Shown: positions 24,170 through 33,400 of the stretch, piece by piece
Position numbering within the stretch: the stretch's first letter is position 1
Layout of the letters: every line of letters begins with the position of its first letter
Assembly: GCF_963678635.1 (NCBI RefSeq)
Contig: NC_087064.1
Coordinates: 6,548,411 to 6,612,410 of the forward strand
From: Symsagittifera roscoffensis
Lineage: Eukaryota; Xenacoelomorpha; Acoela; Convolutidae
Direction of reading: 5' to 3'
DNA: 64,000 nucleotides
The notes under the pieces: generated by a model
Databases searched by the model: none
What the model was told of the DNA's origin: nothing
Seen by the model: only the letters and a program-made list of their open reading frames with translations
Translations under genes and position numbers: made by a program

Positions 24170-25145
24170 ATGTCTAGACGTCGTCGTTTCTGTCCAATAT
24201 CGGGTGCCCAGGAATTGTTGCAATATTCCCAGTGCTTTTTTTTCGGGTTGGAGATCATCGTATGGAGGTTTCAATTTTCTGGATAGTGGTTGCTCATGGC
24301 AGGGCAGTCTTCCATTATGTGTTCCATCGTCTATTCGGCTAGCCGACATATTCTGCATTCGGTTTCGGTTTCATCGTCAAATTTTTTTCGCCACTTACGT
24401 ATTTTTGAGTGGTGACCACTACGGAGGCGGCTCAAAGTAACCTGTTCCCGTCGTGTCAGGTCATCATCTGACGGGTACTTGGGGACTGAGTTGCTGTCGC
24501 AGTAAACTCTACTGCGCCTTGGGTATTCCACAATAGAATTTTCAAAGCTTCTTCTTGTTTTTGCTTGTGCTGAGTGGTACGTCCAGGGGATGTTATCTTG
24601 TGAAATAGCGCTACCTTCTGCTGCGCATTTGTCAGCTTCTTCGTTTTCCCACAGACCACAATGGCTGGAGCACCACAGGAACACGATGCCGACTTGGCGC
24701 TCGGCGAGGTACTTGAGGGAGTCAGGGGCCTCTCTTTGCAGCCAAGAGTCGGGGCTCGGTTCACTGGTGATGCTCCCACAGCGTTGGAGTGCCGATTTCG
24801 AGTCCGTGATGATGCGCATCTGGCAGTCATGGTAGTCGTTTGAGGCTACGTGTTTCGGCGTGGTTTGATGGCTGTCAGTTCGGCTTGGAAACTGGATGTG
24901 CGTTTGCCAGCGGGGTAGCTCAGCATCGTAGCTTTCTTTTTCTGGGTCTGTGGCACTATCATTACTACTGCTCCTCCGTTCTTGTTGCTGTCTTGGGCTG
25001 AGCCTGGTGCTGCTGCTCGAGTAAACGCAAAAAGTTTAGTGAAAGAACTACTGGGTTCAACACTTTTTAAAGAAATTAGAAGAGAACTCTCTGATGCCTC
25101 TTTCGAGCCGAGAGCTCCCTTTTTTCTGACGTAAATGCAATTCAA
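24170..25145 (-). pseudogene. LINE ORF2 C-terminal part (RNase H), copy 3
   Basis: Tandem duplicate of the fragment at 22,560-23,560. Here the N-terminal half of RNase H is open (minus strand, 24,846-25,145: an ATMLSYPAGKRTSSFQAELT block, with the conserved glutamate of the AEL motif). The second half is in another frame at 24,331-24,819 (DSKSALQ and CGLWENEEAD blocks). The frameshift between them near 24,840 is shared with copy 2, so the fragment was dead before it was duplicated. Confidence 0.75.
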
Positions 25146-25325
25146 ATTGGAAGCTTTTCTCAGTACTCGGTACGATTGGCAGCCATGATCCTTTAGACGC
25201 CTCTCGGGTTTAACTCGCTTATGTCATCTACATATCCAGATCTTTAGGTTGATTTAGAGGCTTTCAGAATATCGTTGATTGCCAGGCAAAACAAAAATAG
25301 AGCCAGAATCTCCTGGTGCAACTTT

Positions 25326-25328
25326 AAA
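25326..25328. other. Target-site duplication of outer gypsy element (left)
   Basis: AAA precedes the LTR start and AAA follows the last LTR end at 63,875-63,877. The empty paralogous site at about 23,733-23,745 reads CTTTAAACGAG, so three bases appear duplicated. Confidence 0.6.
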
Positions 25329-26165
25329 TGTGCCGGTCGGTCATATTTGGATGTTTGACCTTGAGGAACACAAAACACGCAATATTGGGAGAAAATTTAA
25401 TTTTTGAAAATTTCGAATGGAGCCTGTCATGCCCAACTTTCTCGCGACAACTGAAAATATCAGAAAAATAAGATCAGAACATCCGATTTGCAATGGCGGG
25501 AAAGTACCTAAAAAGCAGCGGAAAAATGCTATTCGCAATTTCCAGATGCGAAATGAAACGCGAGTAGAGCCATCTTATCCTGAAATAGGAGAAGAAACGA
25601 TTGCGAAAGAAGATCACGATTATTCGAGCTGAATTAGAGTGAACCCTCAGTGGAAAGGTGGACAGCTGGGGTGTCCCAATGGTTCAGACCAAAACTTCAT
25701 TACTAGAGTCAAAACTTGCTTTCCTTATTAAAACTAACTAGTATTAAACTCCTCAAGTTATCATACTTAATTCTCGAGTTGCTCATTAATTTGGTTACCT
25801 CTAATTCCCGAGTGTGCCGACGTGTGAGTTCTCAATTTAGTTTTCTTGAGTGTGTTTTATGATTGTTATGTTGAGATAAGGCGAATTTTAGGTTGGTCCA
25901 TTTGAACTGGATTAAAGTTTCACTGTCTAATAAAAAGTAACTGTGCGGAATGTTCCGACCCTGTTTTTAACGGCGTTCGTGTATTTTGGGTATTTTGAGA
26001 CCTAAGTATAGGGACGTTCCTATTTTCTAGAGTGGGGGGTATTTTGGTAGTGGCCTTTAAGCTGTAACGGGTTTTTAGTCTCATGTCCCATGCGAACCGA
26101 AATGGCTCCGATCGTTTTGAGTTAGAAAAACACGAGAGATGTGACCGAAGTAGGCAACTGTTACA
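25329..26165 (+). repeat. 5' LTR of gypsy copy A (LTR1a)
   Basis: Begins TGTGCCGGTCGG and ends TGTTACA, so it has the TG...CA ends of an LTR. It aligns with 62,092-62,672 plus 63,560-63,874 (the 3' LTR of the same element) at roughly 90% or better by eye. It lacks about 55 bp near 26,140 (between GAGAT and GTGACCG) that the 3' LTR keeps. It carries a polyadenylation signal and several CTTGAG/CTCGAG words. Confidence 0.9.
25929..25934 (+). promoter_or_regulatory. Polyadenylation signal AATAAA in LTR1a
   Basis: AATAAA lies in a block conserved in all LTR copies (40,801 and 63,265 in LTR2). In the right part of the 3' LTR of copy A (63,560 onward) the same block reads TTATAAA, so the signal is mutated there. 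Confidence 0.6.
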
Positions 26166-26176
26166 TAGTGTTTTTA

Positions 26177-26190
26177 TGGCGCTCCTGGGT
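26177..26190 (+). promoter_or_regulatory. Candidate primer-binding site, copy A
   Basis: TGGCGCTCCTGGGT begins with the TGG expected of a site pairing to the CCA end of a tRNA, and is identical in copy B at 41,107. It lies 11 bases past the LTR end, further than usual. I could not assign the tRNA. Confidence 0.45.
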
Positions 26191-26491
26191 GTTTTTACGA
26201 CATCATGACGACGGAGTCGAACCCACTTGACGCAGCTCCGGGCTACATGCCCATTCTAGAGTACTGGTGGTACGGTTCAGCGGGAACGTGTAAACCTTTT
26301 GGTTGTACCGTGATAGCTTTTTAAGAAAACTCGAGAAAATTTAGAGAATTAGTTGGATCAAACCTTTATATTAATTAAATAGTATACCCATACTGTTTTT
26401 TATAAGACCGACCGTTTCGATCATTTTAGCAATCTGAAAAGGTGCCCGAGTGTGGGGCGTTGTGAAGGGTTTCATATAGCTTGAAACTTAG

Positions 26492-26692
26492 CTGGACCAT
26501 TAGGAGACTTAACTGGGACAGGTGGCCAGTTGAGTGGGAGAGTGGTTCACAGGGACTTAGCTGGACCAGTAGAAGACTTGACTGGAACAGGTGAACAGTC
26601 GAGTGGGAAAGTGGTTCACAGGGACTTAACTGGATCATTAGGAGACTTGAGTGGAACAGGTGACCAGCCAAGTGGAAAAGTGGTGCTGGTGA
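26492..26692 (+). repeat. 69-bp tandem repeat in leader A (about 2.9 units)
   Basis: Units start at 26,492, 26,561 and 26,630, each with CTGGAC/TCA, GGAGACTT, AACAGGTG and AGTGGTTCACAGGGACTTA words. The length is 23 codons, so a frame stays open across it, but there is no ATG. Copy B has about 1.8 units at 41,566-41,690. Confidence 0.85.
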
Positions 26693-26940
26693 TCAGCTGC
26701 AGGACAAGTCAAGGAAACAACCAGCACGAGCAGAGCAACAAGGGAGGACGGGGGCGTTCTCAAGTTGGTCAATCGGGTATCGTTGAAATCCAAATTACGT
26801 TAAAGGAAATAAGTGTAAAATTGGATAAGCGGAACCCCATTGTTTTGAAGAAGTTTTTACTCAAGCAAGCCTGGAAACAGGTCTACGGTTTTCTCTCGAG
26901 AGATTTAGCAGCCGGCGCTTAAGGAAGTTTTCGGCTTAAG

Positions 26941-26977
26941 AGGGGGGCTAAAGAGGGGGGAGGTTAGAAGGGGGGCT
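26941..26977 (+). promoter_or_regulatory. G-rich tract with four guanine runs, leader A
   Basis: Three runs of six G (AGGGGGGCTAAAGAGGGGGG, then AAGGGGGGC) plus a fourth G6 run near 27,015. Runs and spacing are conserved in copy B, so a G-quadruplex in the genomic RNA is plausible. Confidence 0.45.
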
Positions 26978-27546
26978 AGTTAGCTTAGAGGTTGGTGGTT
27001 GTAAAGTGTAAAAAGGGGGGACACATTAGAGTAACTAATTGATCGGCATCGTCGATTTAGTTACATTAGATTCGTACACGCGTCGGCTATAAGAAGCGGA
27101 TATCCAAATTTAACGTCGAATCAAGGTAGGTACCCTGGTCGGATCGGGAGGGTGGAACAGACATAGACAGTTTTTGTGATACCCCATAAGATCGCTAGCA
27201 GAGGGGAGGAGAACGCGTGGCAATCAGGTACCAGACATTTTTTTTATTGTTGTTCAGACAAAGGGTTGACACATGTCACCTCTGAATTTTAGGTGGGTAC
27301 ATCATTTTTTTTCTCTGTGTTTAATTTTTGACGCTTTCTGGAGAAGAAATTTTTAATCGGTTTTGGACAAACAGGTGATCACAAGACACCTAGAGCAGCT
27401 TGGGTTTCAACTTGCATCACAATATTAAAAGGAAATAAATACAAGGGGGTTGGTGATTTTAACTTTTGGCCAGTAAGGTTGGGTGATTTTGGGCGAATAT
27501 TTACTAGAGCTCGAGTGGTGATACAGGGTACAGTGGGACAGGCAGT

Positions 27547-27965
27547 CTTGTGACAGGCAGTCTTGGGACAGGCAGTCTTCTTGGGACAGGCAGTCTTCTT
27601 GGGACAGGCAGTCTTGGGACAGGCATTCTTGGGACAGGCAGTCTTGGGACAGGCAGTCTTGGGACAGGCAGTCTTGGGACAGGCAGTCTTGGGACAGGCA
27701 GTCTTGGGACAGGCAGTCTTGGGACAGGCAGTCTTGGGACAGGCAGTATTGGTACATGCGGTCTTGGGACAGGTGGTCTTGGGACAGGCGGTCTTGGGAC
27801 AGGCAGTCTTGGGACAGACAGTCTTGGGACAGGCAGTCTTGGGACAGGCGGTCTTGGGACAGGCTGTCTTGGGACAGGCGGTCTTGGGACAGGCGGTCTT
27901 GGGACAGGCAGTCTTGGGACAGGCAGTCTTCGGACAGGCAGTCTTGGGACAGGCGGTCTTGGGAC
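27547..27965 (+). repeat. 15-bp minisatellite, copy A
   Basis: About 28 head-to-tail copies of CTTGGGACAGGCAGT with few variants (GGCGGT, GGTGGT). The 15-bp period keeps reading frames open on both strands, which creates several long but meaningless frames. The block sits at the place of the 14-bp minisatellite of copy B and abuts the deletion that removed gag and most of pol. Confidence 0.95.
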
Positions 27966-29051
27966 TCGGCAGAGGAAACTTGTGATCACCTGATAACACA
28001 CTGGATATCGCGGTATGGCTGTCCCATGACATTTCAGTCGGACAACGGCAAAGCCTTTGTGGGGGCCTTAACGAAAGAATTGATGAAGAGGTCTCACATA
28101 GCTCAAGCGCACTCATTGACCTACCATCCCCAGACCAACGGGTTAGTGGAGAGGCAGAATAGAACGTTGGTGAATATGCTGAGGGTATATTGCTCAAGGT
28201 ACATGACGGATTGGGATAAGTATCTGCCGCAGGTGGTAGGGGCGTACAACAGTACGCAACACTCAACAACAGGAATGATGTTGACGGGCAAGGAAAGAGC
28301 GACGCCCCTAACATTCTTTTACCCGGAGTACGAAGGGAAAAATACGTCGAATCAAGCTTATGTGAAAGAAGCGATCAGGAGACAGCAGGAATTAAACGAG
28401 CTCTGCAGGAGGAATACTGCGCAAGCACAAATGAGACAGCGCAAGAAATACGATGAGAAGGTACTGCAAGCAAAACCATACGCAGTGGGCCAGTACGTGT
28501 GGGTCTTCCAGAATGTCATACCTCCCAAAGGTACAGGGAAATTACTCAAGAAATGGAGAGGACCGCTCATGATAACGGAAGTGCACCAGCAAGGACGGTT
28601 TTATCGCTTGAGTACGGGGCGTGCAGCGCTTTATGAAAATTTGAAACCTCATGTCCCATCCCCAGAAGACTGGTGCGTACCGCAGAACATGGAGGGACTC
28701 GAGTATCTATTGGTGGAACCAGCTTGCGAGGTGAATGAAAAAGGCACCCGAGAGAAAAACGATGGCAACGAGGGCATGAGTCTGGACGACAATGAAAAAA
28801 TAGAAGCGGATTCAGAGGCATGGTCCTTTGTGGAAGAAGACTGTAACGATCCGGAGCAAGACGAGGTAACAAAGTGGACGGAACCGGACTTGCCGATAAC
28901 GGCAAGAACCAGGAGTGATAATCGTAAACGGACAGGCATGAGTTACAATAGGTACGGGGATGACTTCTTAATTGACAAGATAAGGTCTGATGAAGTGGGT
29001 AACGAGTTACTGAGTGTGAGCGAATTGGTGGCAAATCATCAACGACAGTGA
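27966..29051 (+). pseudogene. Truncated gypsy integrase of copy A
   Basis: The frame enters from the minisatellite without a stop and continues into the second half of the integrase core: FQSDNGKAF with the second catalytic aspartate, YHPQTNGLVERQNRTL with the catalytic glutamate, then the GPY/F-like module (KKWRGPLMITEV). The first aspartate, the zinc domain, RNase H, RT, protease and gag are all deleted relative to copy B (equivalent of about 43,300-50,355). A 12-bp in-frame loss removes four residues near 28,275, and the frame is lost at about 29,030. It cannot integrate on its own. Confidence 0.9.
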
Positions 29052-29059
29052 ACACTATC

Positions 29060-30036
29060 CAAAGGAGGATTACTCCACACCAGAACAAAAAATAGATCTG
29101 GAACAGAGCGAGATAGAGAGGAGGGAGAACACGAACCTGAGAATACTAGAGTGGATGCGTGGGGTCAAGAGCGAAGAAGACGAAGGGCTAAGCATCAAAC
29201 AGGTCGACGTGTCAGCAGAACAACATGTGAAAACGGAAAATCCCCTCTTCGGTTGGACAGCAACCGACAAGCCGCTAGAAATACCCACAGATAATTTAGA
29301 CCCAGCATCATCGACGGGGACGTCGATAAATATTTTTGTCCGGGGAGTGGGGGTAGGACTTACCCACACCAAAAAATTGATGATAAAGAAACTGAGGGAA
29401 TTAAGAGAGACCAACGGACTAGAATTGGGCGAGGAAGAAGCTGAACCTACCATAGGACGAAATTTCAAAACGAAATTTGAGATCCCCAATGAATACTCGG
29501 GGAACACCCTAATAACGGACAGCGACTTCATTCTGTCAGACAGGACTAGCGCGGTCTGTATAGCGGCGGACATGATCTTGAAATCGAGACCGGAGGCTGA
29601 CTTTAAGAGAGAATACCAGAAGGTGGAGTTTCTGTTCAGACAGAGACCGGGGCTGAGAGGAATGGCTGCGCTTCCCCCATCAGTGGCACAAGTCCCGGGC
29701 AAATACCTGTGCTTTCTAGTGACGAGGGTCAATGAAAGGAATACGATAGATCCTGAGCCCGTGATGTTAGCACTAACGAGGCTGAGGGATTTCATGATTG
29801 AAAGAGGGATAATGGAGGTCTCGATGCCAGTTTATGACCCAAACAGGGGCAAGTTGAGCCCAAGGGAGTTGTATGCCATCCTACATGTGGTCTTCCGCAG
29901 AAACAGAGATAATGGTACACCTACACAAGAAGTACTACTTGAGTATCGCCTGAGCTACGGGTGGACAACGGAGGTCTCGAGTTGGGGGTACATGTGGATC
30001 TTGAGTAAGGGTACATGGGGACTTCGGGGCAGGTAG
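29060..30036 (+). pseudogene. Pol C-terminal region with macro-like domain, copy A
   Basis: Continuation of pol after a frameshift near 29,040. It repeats the end of the copy B pol: an acidic linker, a GTSINIFVRGVGVGLTHT block, then the macro-like domain from about 29,470 (CIAADMILKSRPEADFKREY, GMAALPPSVAQVPGKYLCFL, ERGIMEVSMPVYDPN). A second frameshift at about 29,892 scrambles the last 20 residues. High protein conservation with copy B despite nucleotide changes argues that the domain was functional in the ancestor. Confidence 0.75.
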
Positions 30037-30230
30037 ATGGATTTTAACGTGATTGGCATGACAATTATAATTTAAAAAACGATGGTGCTAAAACATTAGA
30101 TGAATCTGCATGCTCTTAAAAACTTCCAATTGAGATATTTTAGTAAAAAGGACGGAGGGATAAAGTTTTAACTACAATAATGGGGGGGGGGTTTAGTTTA
30201 GGAATATAACACCTTAGTCTAAAAAGTGGA

Positions 30231-30242
30231 TTTTACTTTCAG
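30231..30242 (+). promoter_or_regulatory. Candidate 3' splice site, copy A
   Basis: TTTTACTTTCAG followed by ATTGATTTG, about 220 bp before the start of the second polyprotein. The matching site in copy B is at 52,632-52,641. The TTTCAG form is the consensus acceptor of nematodes and many invertebrates. Confidence 0.4.
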
Positions 30243-30370
30243 ATTGATTTGATCAAAACCAAAGTTGACGACTAGAACACACTCATTGAAAAGGGAATAG
30301 AAAGTCTTGAACAAAGTTCACGATCAGAAACATTCGCAAGAGATTTCTCCAGTACTCAAGTTTGTACGTA

Positions 30371-30426
30371 ATTCACGAGTTGGTTCGGTGATTCACGAGT
30401 TGGTTCAATAATTCACGAGTTGGTTG
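30371..30426 (+). repeat. 20-bp tandem repeat before the second polyprotein, copy A
   Basis: Three units of ATTCACGAGTTGGTTC with a 20-bp period (30,371, 30,391, 30,411). Copy B has a related 15/20-bp series at the same place. Confidence 0.85.
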
Positions 30427-30459
30427 GTGCGCGAGATAAACTAGAAGTTGTAAAAAACT

Positions 30460-33400
30460 GCAGATCGATTTTGGAAGTACATGCCTGCGGCACTAAAGAG
30501 GCCGACGCTCGATGAGTTATACAGGCGTTTGAGGGACCTGGACTACACCCAAGTGGACGAGAGGATGGCAGTGATGTTGAATGCCATCCTGCAATTAGAG
30601 GAGCAAGGTGAGTGCAGGGAATCCAGGACCGAAGCTGTCTTGATGGTCGGCTACACCACGGAAGGTATATCCAATCAGGAACAGACGAGATGGCTATCCT
30701 GGAATGTGGATGGAGGGGTGAGAGGATTCGACTTGGCGAGGAATCCTGGCTTAGGCAATACCACTGAGTACGGCGCGGGGGAATTCCCATTGCCGGTCAG
30801 ACCGTCAGCAAAATCGGCTAGCCAGTCCACGAGCAGGCCACCTTCTATGACGCGAGCCCAGCAAACGGAAGAGACGTATCCCGACCTCAGCAACTTGAAG
30901 AGGGAACTCAAAAGGGCGCAGAGAGAAAAGAACGAAGCGAATCTTGACCGAGATAGCGCAAAACTCGAGAGAAATCAAGCGAATCTGGAAAGGGATCAGG
31001 CGATCCTTGAGAGGGATCAAGCGCGTCGTTACCTTGAGATGCTGAGAGCAGAACACCAGCAGGAGCAGAGGGTGCGAGAGAACGCGGCGAATTGCGAGCA
31101 GTTGAAGTCGGAGCTGGAAAGAATCCAGAGGCGACAACGAGAGCTCGACCAACAAAAGCAGAAGGAAGGAAACCAGAACGTCGAAACGAGCTGTTGCGAG
31201 CTCAAGGCCGGAGTTGCGCATGGAGGTGGATGAGGCTCTCAGGTCGAAGGGGAGATTCAACTTGGACCGTGCGGCTCAAGAACACATGAACGAGGGGCTG
31301 GAAGTATGGATACCAACCGAACCAGCATCCTCCCTGCGCGGTTCAGAGACAACGCAACCAATACGCCCGTTGATGGACATGGCACTGCCGGGATACACCC
31401 CAAGCTCAACCACGAGCAGCAGTCAGGTGAGCGGGAGCTCGTCACGTCTTAAGGAATTACACGAGAGGTTACAGCTGAGGAGTCGCGAAAGTCCAGCTCG
31501 AGCGGAGGTACCCCCGACTTGGAGAGAGCAACCGGTCAGGAGTGTGGTGATCGCAAGCTACAAGAAGAACACGGAGGGCAGATACCACCGGCACAATCGC
31601 ATGGATTGGAACGCGGCGCAGCGGGCGAGAAGGGATTGCTTCCATGATGCGTCCTGGGCTGAATATTGCACACAGCCGCGAATACCTGAGGGTGCAGTTC
31701 ATCTGATCGTAGGGGACAGCCTGATACGGGTTCTGACCAGAATCCAGTGGCACTGGCAGACTGGAGTCTTCAGTATTTCTGGAGCCGCAACACCGCAGAT
31801 GTTGGCATCACCCGAGATGGTAGGGATGGCAAAGATGTACACGGTGACCCTAATGATGGGGACCAATGATGTGTCCAGAGGAGAATTAAGGAAAGTCATG
31901 AGGTTACACGATAAAATAAGCTGCATCTTGGAGAAGTTAAGGATTCAGATGGATCGTGCCATACTCATCGTTTGCGCCATCCCTTACAACTTGATGGCCG
32001 ACCAACATGCGATGGAGATGAACGAGAAAGTACGAGTCCTGAACGGGATAATCAAACAGATACATCAAAGGAGCGTTCTCCCCATCAGGCTGTTGGACGT
32101 AGCCGACCATATGGAGCAGTCTTTCCCAGAGGATGCGTCCTCAGATGGGATCCACTTTGATAGGCCTAGGGGCGTGGAGTGGTTGAATGATGTCTTCCAG
32201 AGACAAATAAATGAGAAGCAAGATTTGCAGATAAAAGCAGATTTGCTTGAGACAGCCCGAGTCACATTCGGTCCACCCACGAATCCTCCTTTCCTCGCCA
32301 CAAGACCCCTGTCCAGTCGCCTGGGAGCGGGAGTCAACTCAAGAGACAGCTCGAGAAGCAGCCGAACCAGATTACCAGGTTCCACGCCGATGGAAGCTGA
32401 AGAAGCGGAGTCATCGACGCCCCAGAGTTCAGTGGTATTCTCAGTGGTAGTGGTGGAGGATAAGAGAGTGGAGAAGACAGCGGAGGCAGGTAGGACGCAG
32501 TATTTGGAGACGGTGAAGGAGTTGGACCTAGAGGATCTGGAGTGCAGACAAGAATTAAAAGAAGTCTGCAGAAGTCCTGGGGCTCAAGCATGTGTCACAC
32601 GAGGACTTGAGTCGACACCAGTGCGTAGACTGGTTGAAGGCCCATGAACAACATTTATCAAGAGCAAGAATGATGAAGACGGCTGATCTAACTGAGATTC
32701 CCACGAAATCAGTCATGGGACCGATAAATTACAGACCTCTCAATTTGCTGGGGAGTCCGGAACTCATAGTGGAGCCACCTAAACACAGGACAAGTATCGC
32801 CAGAATCAGATTGGCGACTCCTGCACAGTTGAAGCTACTGGATCCAAGGGAGATGGAATTGCCATACGCCGCCTACGATGGTGCGAAGTTGGCAGATGAC
32901 CCAAGATATGGGAAATCCTGCGGCAGTGCTCAATTAGCCAAGACACTGGCGGTGTATGACAGAGCAGATCCAGCGGCCGCGAGAGTAATCATTGTGACGG
33001 GATCGGACTTCGAAGGAACATCTCCCAATTTATTTTGTTCGGAAACTGTAGTATACTCGCTGCCGGGTGCCGAATTGAACCAGATGTTGACCTTGGTGGT
33101 GGCGATAAAGTCGGAAATGCCTTCCGAACCGGAGCTGCTGCTGTTCGCGGGAATGAATGATCACCTGCATGCGGCTGGGCTTCTAGAGCAGCTGAAGGGG
33201 GACGAGGCTACGCCAAAGAAGATATGGGAGGCCATACAGACGCTGTTTGCTGTGATGAATGAGGTGCAGGAAAACGTCAGTTCGCGATTTGGGTCCAAAA
33301 CGAAGGTGGTGTTCACGACATCCCCCGGATACGCAAGCATGCCCCCTGCTCTCCAGTTTGTGTATGCTATTTTGATTCTGATAGCTGAAGGGAACGCATT

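Larger units (their letters stand above)
23757..25328. repeat. 1.6-kb tandem duplication, unit 2
   Basis: Second unit, a few per cent diverged. Its right end (GCAACTTTAAA at 25,318-25,328) is interrupted by the LTR of the giant gypsy array and resumes after 63,874 with AAACGAGTCGATGAG. This gives independent proof of the outer element boundaries. Confidence 0.8.
26166..27546 (+). other. Leader of gypsy copy A
   Basis: Untranslated leader between the 5' LTR and the minisatellite. It is collinear with the leader of copy B (41,096-42,600) and diverged by roughly 10-20%. It holds the primer site, a 69-bp tandem repeat, a G-rich tract and a donor-like CAG/GTACC at 27,225-27,231. No conserved reading frame is present: the frame at 26,530-26,922 has no ATG and its end is not conserved in copy B. 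Confidence 0.7.
30037..30459 (+). other. Spacer between pol and the second polyprotein, copy A
   Basis: Non-coding, but conserved with 52,361-52,813: the word GATTGGCATGACAATTAT, the GATGGTGCTAAAACAT word and a pyrimidine-rich acceptor TTTACTTTCAG ending at 30,242. Such conservation outside genes suggests a splice region or another RNA signal serving the downstream frame. Confidence 0.55.

Noticed and set aside
26213-26223. tRNA gene on the minus strand (GGTTCGACTCC matches a B box; also at 41,143)
   Set aside because: No A box, no acceptor stem and no paired T-arm could be built around it.
26530-26922. 130-codon leader frame with 23-residue repeats
   Set aside because: No ATG at the start, and the part after the repeats is not conserved in copy B. 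It follows from the 69-bp period.
27550-28001. Several long overlapping frames on both strands across the minisatellite
   Set aside because: They arise because the 15-bp unit has no stop in most frames. They translate to simple five-residue repeats and have no support in copy B.
30481-31233. Independent gene starting at ATG 30,481
   Set aside because: Alignment with copy B shows the true start seven codons upstream, where the ATG is lost. This is the first piece of the broken polyprotein.
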